A stretch of DNA of 64,000 nucleotides, taken from the NCBI GenBank assembly GCA_004431415.1, contig QPMI01000136.1, forward strand, positions 1 to 64,000. Direction: 5' to 3'. Of the stretch, positions 17,205 through 26,492 are shown piece after piece. Numbering within the stretch: position 1 is the first letter of the stretch; every line of letters begins with the position of its first letter. This DNA comes from Cyanophora paradoxa (Eukaryota > Glaucocystophyceae > Cyanophorales > Cyanophoraceae). A program made the position numbers and the translations under genes. The notes beneath the pieces were generated by a model. It worked only from the letters and a program-made list of their open reading frames with translations, was not told the DNA's origin and did not search any database.

Positions 17205-19544
17205 TTACGCTTCTACATCATCATCCACAAATTCGTTATGGTGAATTATGGCTTTGATTCCATAATATCCACGAATAACCGCGCCCCTTTCGCGCTTAGA
17301 CTCAGACTTGACATTAAATATCTCGCGCATCCGTTTACCGATGCTTGTCGGTTCCGCCTTATCATCCACTTGTCTATATTTCTTCATGATAGAATCACTT
17401 GAAACAAAGTCGTCGCGGTTTCCTGTTCTTTCATAGGTATTTCTGATCCATTCACCGATCTTATCATTTTCAGCGAAATATTCCGAACCATAATCAATGA
17501 TAGATTGGGGCGGATTTTGCATAAGATGTGCAAGGTCTTGTGTTCTAAACATGTCCAAGAATATAGACATTTGAGCCATTTTATACTCGTCGTCATTGAG
17601 AAGATGCATTAGGGTAATATCGGCTTTCTTTTCACCTTCCTTAGGATTTGGCTTAAACACACTCTTGAATGTGCAATAGATGAGCCGACGTAATATAGCT
17701 TCATCAGCTTTGCTGAGAGAAAGGTTATCATTGGTGGATAGGAAGATTTGACACATCGGAATAAAGGCGACGGGATCCTTAAAGAGAGCGCGAACCTTCA
17801 TTTCGTTACCACCTGTGATTTCCTTAATCTTACTGATTTGCAACTTATCGCCATCTTCCGCTTCGTTACTGAATACGATTCGCTTCCCAAGAATTGCGGC
17901 AAGATCGGGCGTAGCATCTGATGAATTCTTTTTAGGCTTTGTCCAGTAGCTCATACTGATCGATCCGTAGTAATCGCCGAATGTTTTCTTAGCCATTTCT
18001 TGCAGTAGCGATTTACCATTAGCACCTTTTCCAGACCAGAAATTGAATTTTTGGATATCAGTCCGACCTGTGAGAGCGAAAGCAAGCGCTCCGATAATAT
18101 AGTTACGCTCATCGGGATCTTCGATAATATCAGCGTAGATGGACTGAATCTTAGCGATTTTCTGACGGTCGGCAGCCATGAATTCGTAGCCTACGGTCTT
18201 GCTAACCATATCATCGGGTTTTCCCTTACGGAAGGTCATAGTGTTAAGATCGAAAACACCATTCGTGAAACCGATAATGTTAGGCACTGTATCCAATCTT
18301 TCGAAAAAGGTCGGATAACTAAACATAACGGTTAAGTCTGTCATAAGGGAAGTGCGGTAAGCAGTCTGTTTAAGATTCTTTGCGATATTGAGAGCCAGTT
18401 TACTCTTTTCATCTAAGGATTCGCGGTTTTCTTCGTCTCTCATGGCTTTAAATCCAAGCTCATAGGAACGATTCATGAATGCCGCGCAAACCTTGCAGCT
18501 CATAGCAAGATAAATACGCTTTGAGGTTTCGTCAGTCTCCCAAATACCATAGTTAGTGTCGAATTCGAACCATGTCTTATTTGAGTAGCGGTAATCATCT
18601 TTCAGGACTTCATAAGCTACTTTTGCGACATCATAATGAGCGCCATTAGATCCAATCGCCAGATCAATAAGAGCGGAAAGCTTAATATATTGTTCTGTTT
18701 TGGTTACGATGTTAATAAATAGTTTTTTGCATCGGGAACTGTAATTAGAAACCACGAATTTGTCCTTATCGTTTCCCTGTGCTTTCATTACATACCAATT
18801 GTTCTTATCATGTGAATTATTGCAACAGGGGCATATTCCGCCTTTGTTCTGAGCAGTAAAGTTATAGCCATTTTCGGTTTGACTGATGATAGAAGGGAAA
18901 TCAAAGCCAATCTCAATAAGTTTCTCATTGAGAGTGGTTAAGAATTCATTGCCTGTAATCTTTGCTTTGTCGATGTTAATAACAACATTGTGTTTATAGT
19001 TTTCGATCATCCAATTTTGGAAAGCCTCCGATGGCTCGATAAGCTCACAACCCGTAGCCCATGGCTCGCGAATCCATGTTTTACCGGGAGAGGGGCAAAC
19101 ATTGATAACGCCAGCGGTTCCGGTAGAGCAAATCGTTTTAAAATCGATCTTCTCGTAGCCTTTGAAAGCTCCGGTTTTGTCGAATAGTTTCAGCTCATCG
19201 AACTTAGGAGGGCGTGCAAAGAACACATGGTAACCCTTCTTAGTCTTTTCGATTGGAATAGCGGCGGTGAAATCGTCAGGAAAGAGTTCTTCGAACTTGT
19301 TAAAGTCTTCTTCCTGATCGAAATCGACACAGATGATGTTTTTAGCGAGGATACCCCACGCTACATACTTGTTTGACTTAACCGCTTCTTCGTATCTCTT
19401 CCAATTCCATTTATCATCCTTATGACCGAAAGCGGGAAGCTTTTCGACAGGATCGACGGGAATGAGAAGGTTTTTCGCCAGCTCATCGTTAGAGCGGAGC
19501 CAATTTGTGAGTTTCGTAAGCAGGGTTTTACTTTTGCTGTCCAT
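17205..19544 (-). CDS. PrimPol-D5-type primase/superfamily 3 helicase
   Basis: 779 residues. The N-terminus is an archaeo-eukaryotic primase-polymerase domain: IICVDFDQEED (metal-binding Asp, about 71-80), KKGYHVFFARP (about 102-112) and a later CPSPGKTW. A Cys-rich segment (CPCCNNSHD, about 238-246, and later Cys) is probably a zinc site. The C-terminus is a D5-like SF3 helicase with Walker A GKGANGKS (about 505-512), Walker B-like RIVFSNEAE and motif C FLSTND. It would prime and unwind viral DNA. Having this enzyme together with a protein-primed-type polymerase suggests either two replication modes or a helicase-centred role. Confidence 0.93.
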   Translation of the reverse strand: MDSKSKTLLTKLTNWLRSNDELAKNLLIPVDPVEKLPAFGHKDDKWNWKRYEEAVKSNKYVAWGILAKNIICVDFDQEEDFNKFEELFPDDFTAAIPIEKTKKGYHVFFARPPKFDELKLFDKTGAFKGYEKIDFKTICSTGTAGVINVCPSPGKTWIREPWATGCELIEPSEAFQNWMIENYKHNVVINIDKAKITGNEFLTTLNEKLIEIGFDFPSIISQTENGYNFTAQNKGGICPCCNNSHDKNNWYVMKAQGNDKDKFVVSNYSSRCKKLFINIVTKTEQYIKLSALIDLAIGSNGAHYDVAKVAYEVLKDDYRYSNKTWFEFDTNYGIWETDETSKRIYLAMSCKVCAAFMNRSYELGFKAMRDEENRESLDEKSKLALNIAKNLKQTAYRTSLMTDLTVMFSYPTFFERLDTVPNIIGFTNGVFDLNTMTFRKGKPDDMVSKTVGYEFMAADRQKIAKIQSIYADIIEDPDERNYIIGALAFALTGRTDIQKFNFWSGKGANGKSLLQEMAKKTFGDYYGSISMSYWTKPKKNSSDATPDLAAILGKRIVFSNEAEDGDKLQISKIKEITGGNEMKVRALFKDPVAFIPMCQIFLSTNDNLSLSKADEAILRRLIYCTFKSVFKPNPKEGEKKADITLMHLLNDDEYKMAQMSIFLDMFRTQDLAHLMQNPPQSIIDYGSEYFAENDKIGEWIRNTYERTGNRDDFVSSDSIMKKYRQVDDKAEPTSIGKRMREIFNVKSESKRERGAVIRGYYGIKAIIHHNEFVDDDVEA

Positions 19545-19734
19545 CGTTGCGCGTTCTACTTTAACGAAAGATAAAAATTTTTCTTGTTAATCATTTTTTG
19601 GCGCCTAACCTTTAAATGCCCTACAATTTTTTTCTCGATGCTAAAAAATCCGGATATTGTAACGCGATTACCGATTATCATCGGTAAGCCGCCCGAAAAA
19701 TAAGTAATGATGTTTCAGCGGCGATAGCGGCATT

Positions 19735-20085
19735 TCAGTATTTGCGGGGACGTCCACGCTTTGCACTATGGATACCTTCCAATTCTTTCCGACGGTAATA
19801 GTTCTCCAAAGATTGCTTTTTTTTGAATTCGCGGTATTCGGGGTCTTCCTCATACTTCTTTCGCAGTCTCAGCACTTCACGGATCCGATAATTTAACCCA
19901 TCGGCACTCTTAGGATTAAGTTTAACCTTTGGTGGTGAGTTAACAATTTCATCGCTGTCACTTTCGAATTCGAATTCAATTACGCTAACATCATCGGCGA
20001 TAGCAGCCATTCTTACTTTCAGCACAGAAAATATTTTATCAGTTTGTAATATCGCTGTTTCTTTAAATACTTTTAGGGTTGTCAT
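19735..20085 (-). CDS. Small AT-hook DNA-binding protein
   Basis: 116 residues from MTTLKVFKETAI at 20,085 (alternatives at 20,103 and 20,010). An acidic centre (EFEFESDSDE) is followed by a charged helix (LRLRKKYEEDPEYREFKKKQ) and a terminal AT-hook (KRGRPRKY). Likely binds AT-rich viral DNA as a regulator or chromatin-like protein. Overlaps the tiny gene at 20,063-20,188 by 23 bp if the 20,085 start is used. Confidence 0.65.
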   Translation of the reverse strand: MTTLKVFKETAILQTDKIFSVLKVRMAAIADDVSVIEFEFESDSDEIVNSPPKVKLNPKSADGLNYRIREVLRLRKKYEEDPEYREFKKKQSLENYYRRKELEGIHSAKRGRPRKY

Positions 20086-20188
20086 TTTTTGGCGACCGGA
20101 CAAGCTCTTGTCTACGTTTTTCTATCGCAGATTCAATGGCGTAAATCTGACGTTTCGCTAAGATAATATTATAGACTTCTTCGAGCAT
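20063..20188 (-). CDS. Tiny hypothetical protein (41 aa)
   Basis: An open frame MLEEVYNIILAKRQIYAIES... of 41 residues, helical and basic toward the C-terminus. It sits between the 82-residue gene and the AT-hook gene on the same strand with tight spacing, which is the main support. No recognised family. Confidence 0.35.
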   Translation of the reverse strand: MLEEVYNIILAKRQIYAIESAIEKRRQELVRSPKNDNPKSI

Positions 20189-20212
20189 TTTCCGATACTT
20201 ATTACAAATATT

Positions 20213-20461
20213 TTAATTACCGCGATGTTCAAACGCTTGTCTTCGTAAATCATCGCTTTGATCAACGGAAAAACGGCGACCATTTGTAGCGGTTTCTGAA
20301 TGGGTGGAGTCTACCGAATGTCTCCGGGATCCTCTACCTTCCGTTACATTATCTTCGGTATCTGAAAAACCAAGTTCTACGGTTGTATCACAGCACCCGC
20401 TGTGACAATTGCTTACAATGTGCAGGTTAAACATCTCTATGATCTTTTGGAGAAAGTCCAT
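20213..20461 (-). CDS. Hypothetical protein (82 aa), Ser/Arg-rich C-terminus
   Basis: 82 residues: a helical start (MDFLQKIIEMFNLHIV), a Cys pair (SGCC), then a polar, Ser/Thr/Arg-rich tail with repeated RRHSVDS and RRFSVDQS motifs resembling kinase target sites. It lies 27 bp downstream of the 244-residue gene on the same strand. Function unknown. Confidence 0.5.
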   Translation of the reverse strand: MDFLQKIIEMFNLHIVSNCHSGCCDTTVELGFSDTEDNVTEGRGSRRHSVDSTHSETATNGRRFSVDQSDDLRRQAFEHRGN

Positions 20462-20488
20462 CGAGAATCCTTTATTAATCAGATATAT

Positions 20489-21223
20489 TTAAAGCCAAAC
20501 TCTCCGCTTGTAAACTGTTGGTGCTACGGCTTTCTCTACTTCCGCTTTGGTAGCGCCAGGTTCTATGGTTCCCTTTTGGGTCTTTGTCTTCAATTCATCC
20601 ACCGCTTGCTCATCTATTTGTGTCTCTTTCTTACCAATAAATTGTTTATCGGGCAGTCCGGTAATGCCCATACGGAAAACTTCTTTACGCAGCATCTCCT
20701 TAATTTTAGCGCGTTCTTTCTTCTCTGTTACATACTGTTCCAGCGCACTCGACTTTGCTTCGAGATCTTTTAGTTTAGCGGTCATTTCATCCCATTGCGC
20801 CTTAGGAATTCGGTGGATGTTTTGAGCAGGTGCGACTTTATAAGTTACTTCTCCCGCCATCGATTGTATAACCTTGTCTGATTCTTTTGAAACACCTTCA
20901 CCCTTGCGAGCAAGGGAGAGATCTTTTAGACCAAGACCGCGATCATCGGCGGCACCGATAATACGACGCGCACCCTCACCGACCGCCTTCATCTTCGAGA
21001 CTTCGGGGGAAATGTTTAACTGATCACTTTGTGATGTTTGAGGTGCTTTATCCGCCGGCGATTCTTCATAAGCGGCGTTTAAAGGGTCTTCTTCTTGTTG
21101 CGATGGTTTCACTTGATTAACTCCGTCGAATTTCATAGGTGTAGTATTAAGAGATCCGTTACTTTCACCACCAGAATATGAAATAGCCCCAGCGGGGACA
21201 CCAATTTTACGTTTTGGCGGCAT
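20489..21223 (-). CDS. Hypothetical protein, possible minor virion component
   Basis: 244 residues, starting MPPKRKIGVPAG. A low-complexity polar N-terminal half, then a coiled-coil-like segment (AKLKDLEAKSSALEQYVTEK, about 150-170). Immediately upstream on the same strand is the packaging ATPase. The position within the morphogenesis block makes a virion or assembly role plausible, but no family is recognised. Confidence 0.6.
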   Translation of the reverse strand: MPPKRKIGVPAGAISYSGGESNGSLNTTPMKFDGVNQVKPSQQEEDPLNAAYEESPADKAPQTSQSDQLNISPEVSKMKAVGEGARRIIGAADDRGLGLKDLSLARKGEGVSKESDKVIQSMAGEVTYKVAPAQNIHRIPKAQWDEMTAKLKDLEAKSSALEQYVTEKKERAKIKEMLRKEVFRMGITGLPDKQFIGKKETQIDEQAVDELKTKTQKGTIEPGATKAEVEKAVAPTVYKRRVWL

Positions 21224-21251
21224 TGTATCTTTAATTATATGGAAGATATTT

Positions 21252-22034
21252 TTAAAGTCCTATCTTATATCGCATCAATTTATTCGTATGAATAGCGCTT
21301 TTAATCTCTTTTGGCGCTTCCTCTTGCTCAGGTGGTTTTAATTCGTCTTCTTTCTTTTTAGGCTTTCTGTGAAACCGTGGAAAATCAAATTCACCGACTA
21401 ATTCGGCTTTATCTACATAATATCCTACGTTATATTTGAATGACGTATAAACGATGAATTGGTAAGAATGCACGTATTCTTCGAACATCTTATAGAAGTC
21501 TTCTTTACGGGGAAACGTAGAATACTCTTCGGCGAAAGCTTCTAATTCTTTCTGATTACTTGCACAAACCATAATAACGATATCACAATTACAGCGAATC
21601 ACACTTGCAACCTTGCGGAGTTTTTGGGAGATGCAGATCAGGGAACAATTCACATGTCTTGACCTAATGAACAGCATCCCTACAATCTTGTCACGTGTTA
21701 AGTCTAATTGGTCGTTTTCTATCATGTCTTCTAAAATAATCAGCATATGGTTAAGTTTTTCTCCTCTTTCCCTCTTCTCTTCACGATCTTTAATAATCTT
21801 ATGGATGTATTGTGGATCCCAGGCGCCCAACTGAACGGTAGCCGCCGTATCCCAGTAATGCGTGAAACTTGTAGCAGAGATAATTAGCGTTGTATCTATC
21901 TTTTTTGCATCGTGTAGCTGTTTCAAATAATATTTTACCGCCTCGCTTTTTCCGCAGCCGGATTTTCCGAGTATCAATAATCGAAACGGTGGCTCAATCA
22001 TTTCAGCGGCATTAAACTCTTCTAAATCCGCCAT
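21252..22034 (-). CDS. A32/FtsK-HerA-type genome packaging ATPase
   Basis: 260 residues. Pumps viral DNA into capsids. Walker A is at about residues 23-30 (GKSGCGKS) and Walker B in HMLIILEDMIEND (about 96-108), followed by the conserved RSRHVNCSLICISQ segment typical of A32-like ATPases of PLVs, virophages and large DNA viruses. Part of the minus-strand morphogenesis cluster with the major capsid gene. Intact. Confidence 0.93.
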   Translation of the reverse strand: MADLEEFNAAEMIEPPFRLLILGKSGCGKSEAVKYYLKQLHDAKKIDTTLIISATSFTHYWDTAATVQLGAWDPQYIHKIIKDREEKRERGEKLNHMLIILEDMIENDQLDLTRDKIVGMLFIRSRHVNCSLICISQKLRKVASVIRCNCDIVIMVCASNQKELEAFAEEYSTFPRKEDFYKMFEEYVHSYQFIVYTSFKYNVGYYVDKAELVGEFDFPRFHRKPKKKEDELKPPEQEEAPKEIKSAIHTNKLMRYKIGL

Positions 22035-22101
22035 GGTGTTGTAGATCTTCTTAATAAAGATAGATAAAAATAACGAAATCTTACTGATAATGGTTTAGAG
22101 A

Positions 22102-23028
22102 TCACAGAGATGAAAGGAATTGCTTAATGCACCGCTCAATATCAGTTTCAGTGTATGGGATGCGCAAGAGTTTTATATTGTTGGCTTCACAATAGCGATT
22201 TTTAATCCCATCACGTAGTTGTGTATCTTCAAATGCCTTTTGACCGCCAAAGAATTCAATAGGGCGATAATGTTGCTCACCGTCATATTCAATTGCGATT
22301 TTTAGAGCAGGAATGTAGAAGTCAAACATAAGTGCGTTTTTGTTGCGACAGTCAATGAATTTATGTTGCTGTTTATATTGAAGACCAATTGCATCAAGCG
22401 TTATTTTGACTGAAATTTCACCTTTTGATGTTTTACATTTAGGACATCCACTACCGCTCAGATGCACATATGGTTTTTGTTCGAAGGCTTCACCACAGAT
22501 ACATATAATGCGAACCTCAGTTTTGTTATTTTTATAACAAACTTGTGAGTAGTCATATTTGTTACCATGAAGCTCTTGTGATTGTTGAATGAATTGATCA
22601 ATATTCTTCTTTCTTCTCTGTCCATTCCGCTGATAATTGCATTTTTTACATCCTTGTCCTCGCAAGTGTTTAATAGGTGTTTGTCTGAATTCTTCACCAC
22701 AAGAACACTTTATAACCACTTTTTGTTTGTTATTCACATATTCCACATTACTGTAATCATACTTGTCACCATGCACACTCTTTGCTTCTGAAATAAATAT
22801 GTCACTCTCTTTCTTTTGCTTTTGCTGTGAACTTTTAATACCACATTTCTTACATCCTTGTCGTCCATGAATATGATTATTTGGTGTCTGTTCAAACTCT
22901 TCACCACAAGAATTACAAGCAATTATAATTTTTGAATGGGTATGTTTGTAAATCGACTTTGAATAATCATATTGTTTTCCATGCACAGAGACAGCTCTTG
23001 ATATAAATTCATCGTGGGTATATGTCAT
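22102..23028 (-). CDS. Triple zinc-ribbon protein with C-terminal PD-(D/E)XK-like nuclease
   Basis: 308 residues. Three tandem repeats of about 65 residues have the pattern HGxxYDYSxxxY ... CxCGExFxQxPxxHxxGxGCxxC (zinc ribbons). The C-terminal ~110 residues contain FDFYIPALKIAIEYDGEQHY, the core of Vsr/DUF-type PD-(D/E)XK nucleases. It sits between the ATPase and major capsid genes, an insertion point typical of free-standing homing endonucleases. The single-repeat protein at 12,694-12,966 may have been derived from the same family. CTTACTGA occurs at 22,080-22,087 just past its stop. Confidence 0.8.
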   Translation of the reverse strand: MTYTHDEFISRAVSVHGKQYDYSKSIYKHTHSKIIIACNSCGEEFEQTPNNHIHGRQGCKKCGIKSSQQKQKKESDIFISEAKSVHGDKYDYSNVEYVNNKQKVVIKCSCGEEFRQTPIKHLRGQGCKKCNYQRNGQRRKKNIDQFIQQSQELHGNKYDYSQVCYKNNKTEVRIICICGEAFEQKPYVHLSGSGCPKCKTSKGEISVKITLDAIGLQYKQQHKFIDCRNKNALMFDFYIPALKIAIEYDGEQHYRPIEFFGGQKAFEDTQLRDGIKNRYCEANNIKLLRIPYTETDIERCIKQFLSSL

Positions 23029-23102
23029 CTTTCACTATAAAAGACTTTCCAAAATAACTAATCATTTTTTTCTTAAATGCCTTACGATAAACAGTAAGAT
23101 TA

Positions 23103-24488
23103 CTACAAATTTATACGACGAATTCCGTCCTTATCGACAATAATGAACGAATGCATGAGAGCGCGGACGTTAACAGTAATTGTGCGATCAGCAGGAAGAT
23201 ACAGGGTAAGGAAGCTTGATGACGAGTTTGAAAGGTCGACAAAACCAGACTGTGCGATATTGCGAATAGCCTTCTCACCATCAGTGCAGAATGGGAAGCC
23301 GGAAAGGACATAACGGTTAGCATCCTTATCCATATTTGAACACTTGAAAACATCGGCAATGAGTTCCGCACCTTTGAGAAGTGGGATAGGCTCCGTCGAA
23401 TATAGACGCTGTCCGTTGATCTCACAAGTCATGGTAATGTCCTTTGCATTCGCAAGCGTTTTAAGGACGCTATGGGAACCATCGGAAGTATCAATACCGG
23501 CAGCATCGCGAACTGAAACAAGTAGAGCATAGACCAGACCGGAGATTTGGCTAAGGTTAATTCGGTTGGGTTGAGTGTTACCTTTCGCAGCAACACTGAT
23601 AGCATCGACAAAACCGATGTCGAGTGATGGAATCGCCATACCGGTAGTCTTGACCTTCTCAATGACCGTAGCAAACAGCTCATCGGAAACGTTGATAGCA
23701 TGCATGTAGAGACGAGGAGACTTAATGGAGATTGGAGCCACAGCACCGGCAACTTCGAACCCTGTAATACTACCAGTGGTGATGTTTTGACCGACATTCG
23801 CAAGAGTTACATTAGCAGCACTTCCGAGACCATCATTAGTGGTTTGATCAGCAGCAGCACCTACAACTGCAAGAGTGCGACCGCCATAAGAAGTTTCGAG
23901 GTATCCCTTATTAGCCTCCTTAAACCATACGGTAACTACCATTTCCCCTGAGAGCGCGCCAAGGGGCAAGTAATGATTTAACCACGGCACCGGCACTTCG
24001 ACAAAGAAAGCGCCACCTGTGCGGTTGGTTCCGTGAGCGGGAATACCATGGAGCATACCCATAGAACGCTTCTTTTTCGCTAATTGATCCTCTGAATAGT
24101 AAACCAGCGGGAAGATCGCCAGGAAATCAGAAGGCACATGGTAGGTGTAAGAACCATACGAGATTTCGAGACGGTCTACAAGCGCACCGACGGGGCGAGT
24201 GTAACCGTTTCGCACAAGGTCGGTATCACCAGTAAAAGCAGTTAGTTCTGAAAGATCAAAAGCAAGCTCAATTTTACCGACAAAGTTGTAGCGGGGAAGT
24301 TTGAAACTTACTCGCTGTCCTACGTTGTTGTCATAGGTTGTCGATGGACTAACAGTAACGAGAACGGGTTTAGTCTTCGCTTCCAGACCGAGCATAAGCG
24401 AGTTATCGAGGAAGAACGCCTTTGCCTCTTCGGGGGTGGTTAGCGCCTCTTTGAGGGAAAGACGTTGGAGGGTTGTTGTGACGTCCAT
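23103..24488 (-). CDS. Major capsid protein (double jelly-roll type)
   Basis: 461 residues from MDVTTTLQRLSLKEALTTPE at 24,488; the longer frame from 24,557 runs into the neighbouring gene and lacks support. Features of PLV/virophage capsid proteins: conserved start region with PVLVTVSPSTTYDNN and VSFKLPRYNFVGKIEL, a PVGALVDRLEISYGSYTYHV segment, and a second beta-rich half ending STSSFLTLYLPADR-like. It forms the capsomers of the icosahedral shell. AT-rich sequence with TATATTTTATTATTG lies immediately upstream. The gene is intact and lies next to the penton-like gene. Confidence 0.85.
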   Translation of the reverse strand: MDVTTTLQRLSLKEALTTPEEAKAFFLDNSLMLGLEAKTKPVLVTVSPSTTYDNNVGQRVSFKLPRYNFVGKIELAFDLSELTAFTGDTDLVRNGYTRPVGALVDRLEISYGSYTYHVPSDFLAIFPLVYYSEDQLAKKKRSMGMLHGIPAHGTNRTGGAFFVEVPVPWLNHYLPLGALSGEMVVTVWFKEANKGYLETSYGGRTLAVVGAAADQTTNDGLGSAANVTLANVGQNITTGSITGFEVAGAVAPISIKSPRLYMHAINVSDELFATVIEKVKTTGMAIPSLDIGFVDAISVAAKGNTQPNRINLSQISGLVYALLVSVRDAAGIDTSDGSHSVLKTLANAKDITMTCEINGQRLYSTEPIPLLKGAELIADVFKCSNMDKDANRYVLSGFPFCTDGEKAIRNIAQSGFVDLSNSSSSFLTLYLPADRTITVNVRALMHSFIIVDKDGIRRINL

Positions 24489-24540
24489 GTTTTCTCTTTT
24501 ACAATAATAAAATATAAAAATTCTGTGAATGATCCTTAAT

Positions 24541-25551
24541 TTACGCGAATCCGGCAATATTTGGATAGAAGGGGTGGGTTTCCCTCATTCTCATTTTGAA
24601 ATACTCATAGACCGGATCACCGGCGGGTTCTTCACCATAACGGATTTCAAAAGTCAAATGGATAGGTTGACCTTCGAAATCAATTAATTCATTTTGAGCA
24701 TTCACTATATCTACCGACAGTTGCGATAGTGACATTTTCTTATTGTAGTATTTATACAGCGGGTTAGCTTCGGTCGAATTGTATACTACGTGTTCCGCAA
24801 AGTCTTTATCTTGAACCATGAGTTTATGGAAATATCCAGTAAGAAGACCATCGGCACATTGGACGAGGTCGCCCAGTTCTTTTACTCTTACGAAAAAGAC
24901 GTTATCTTTACAACTCTCAGTGGGGAATGTTGAGATAATACCATTTACATTAGCACCTGTAAACACCTCATCGTTAGCAGTTGAATAGACATTTGATTTA
25001 ATATATCTATTACCATAACGTCCAGCATCGAGACCAAGCATACGACCGTGTCGGTTATTCTTTTCAGCACTTGAACTGTCGGGATCTTTTGCAGTAGAGA
25101 ATGCTATATAAAATACAGTTGGAGCATAGAAGATGACCCGTTTATTAACATCATCCCATTTACACCGAATATTAGGATTCGGAGTTATACCTTCGAATCT
25201 ACTATTTATGCGAGCGGCGAGTTCTTTGTGGGTATTAATAACATCAGATCCTAAATTTTGACCGGGACGGATTGACCGCCAAACATCAAAACCGGGAGCG
25301 GGTGCATTTGTAGAGTTGATGGCGGCATTTGCAATACTAAACCAGATCGTAAAAGCATCTTCTACGGTTACATCTCCGGGGACAGTTTCACCGCTGATAA
25401 GTGGAACGGAATTATAGAATTCCGCAGAGACAAGGCGGACAGCTCTAACATTTTCAAATGTTTTAGGAAGATCGGCAACAAACCGTGATGTTGGAGCGTC
25501 GAGGTTTGCTATTTTTTTAAAAGAAGACACTTCGACATATTCCACCGGCAT
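24541..25551 (-). CDS. Minor capsid (penton-like) protein 1
   Basis: 336 residues. The start (MPVEYVEVSSFKKI ... RFVADLPKTFENVRAVRLVS) matches the N-terminal signature of PLV minor capsid/penton proteins (a short strand, then F.V.LP...NVR.V.L). A single jelly roll is expected. It is divergent from the second minor-capsid-like gene with only 29 bp between start codons, and co-directional with the major capsid gene 52 bp downstream. Intact. Confidence 0.78.
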   Translation of the reverse strand: MPVEYVEVSSFKKIANLDAPTSRFVADLPKTFENVRAVRLVSAEFYNSVPLISGETVPGDVTVEDAFTIWFSIANAAINSTNAPAPGFDVWRSIRPGQNLGSDVINTHKELAARINSRFEGITPNPNIRCKWDDVNKRVIFYAPTVFYIAFSTAKDPDSSSAEKNNRHGRMLGLDAGRYGNRYIKSNVYSTANDEVFTGANVNGIISTFPTESCKDNVFFVRVKELGDLVQCADGLLTGYFHKLMVQDKDFAEHVVYNSTEANPLYKYYNKKMSLSQLSVDIVNAQNELIDFEGQPIHLTFEIRYGEEPAGDPVYEYFKMRMRETHPFYPNIAGFA

Positions 25552-25580
25552 TTTTCTTTAATCTATATTCATATAATAAA
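25552..25580. promoter_or_regulatory. 29-bp bidirectional promoter between two minor capsid genes
   Basis: The entire space between the divergent ATGs is AT-rich and contains CTATATTCATATAATAAA, i.e. TATA-like sequences usable in both directions and a TCTATA motif. Many other genes of both elements have a TATA-like run 8-20 bp before the ATG, implying very short 5' leaders. Confidence 0.6.
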
Positions 25581-26492
25581 ATGATTCGGCTTGTCAATGT
25601 CGATAGTAGAGACCGACCAGAGGGACAAAAAGAAAACTCTTATAAGGTTGCACTCACAACACCAATAACCAGACCCCGACAATGTCGCATTTTGTATGCT
25701 GAGATTCCGAACAGTATATATAATTCAATGGGAACCGATTTCTTACTTGTAAGATATGACACCGCTAATGGTGACGTTGTAAAACAGATTCACCCACTAC
25801 CAAGTGGCTACATTAATCAAGGGCATTTTAGTGTTACTCACCCATATAATTATGGTTTGAATTTCAATCTCGGTGATGGTTATAAGTTCAAAATATACTA
25901 CAACCCAACCACCTACAAATTGGAGTTTTATAGTAATTATCTGTTTGAGGTGATTGCCTCTAATGCCAGGATAGCTAAATTATTTGGTTTAAGTTCAATA
26001 GAATGGTTGGGCAGCACTGTTAAAACTCACTTGTTACAAAGGTCGATGTATGCACCGGAAAACCATCTTGTTTATGCAGGAACACCAATTACGCCCGATC
26101 ACCCACAGTGGGGTATTACCTTCGAGGCAGATAATATGGTTGTAACAGAGTTACAGTTTAGAGCATTAAGTGACAAGATGGTTGATATGAACGCAGAACA
26201 ATACTTGTATATGCACATTAAAGAACTCTCTTCTTTTGCTTCGAACCATCATGTAGTCCCGAAATCGCAACCACAGAACCAAGGCGCAATCTTGCGTTTA
26301 CAATTAAGTCAGGACATCGGAAAGTATATATACCATAGCGGAGAGCATGGCGAATACATAAAAATAACAGACAAGAACCTTGTTATTCGTGAGTTAACAA
26401 TAGAGTTTCGTGATTATTACGGTGATCTTGTTGATATGAACGGTATCGATAATTCGTTTGAGTTGGAGTTTTTAGCGTTAGGTATTGATTAA
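25581..26492 (+). CDS. Minor capsid (penton-like) protein 2
   Basis: 303 residues. The N-terminus MIRLVNVDSRDRPEG ... SYKVALTTPI ... ILYAEIPNSIYN is the classical signature of PLV/virophage/large-virus minor capsid proteins (NxDSRDR, then V.L...I.....R....IPNS.Y). Its C-terminal part is highly similar to the product of the incomplete minus-strand gene at 63,576-64,000 in element 2. It may form pentons or a second vertex/cement protein together with minor capsid 1. Confidence 0.82.
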   Translation: MIRLVNVDSRDRPEGQKENSYKVALTTPITRPRQCRILYAEIPNSIYNSMGTDFLLVRYDTANGDVVKQIHPLPSGYINQGHFSVTHPYNYGLNFNLGDGYKFKIYYNPTTYKLEFYSNYLFEVIASNARIAKLFGLSSIEWLGSTVKTHLLQRSMYAPENHLVYAGTPITPDHPQWGITFEADNMVVTELQFRALSDKMVDMNAEQYLYMHIKELSSFASNHHVVPKSQPQNQGAILRLQLSQDIGKYIYHSGEHGEYIKITDKNLVIRELTIEFRDYYGDLVDMNGIDNSFELEFLALGID

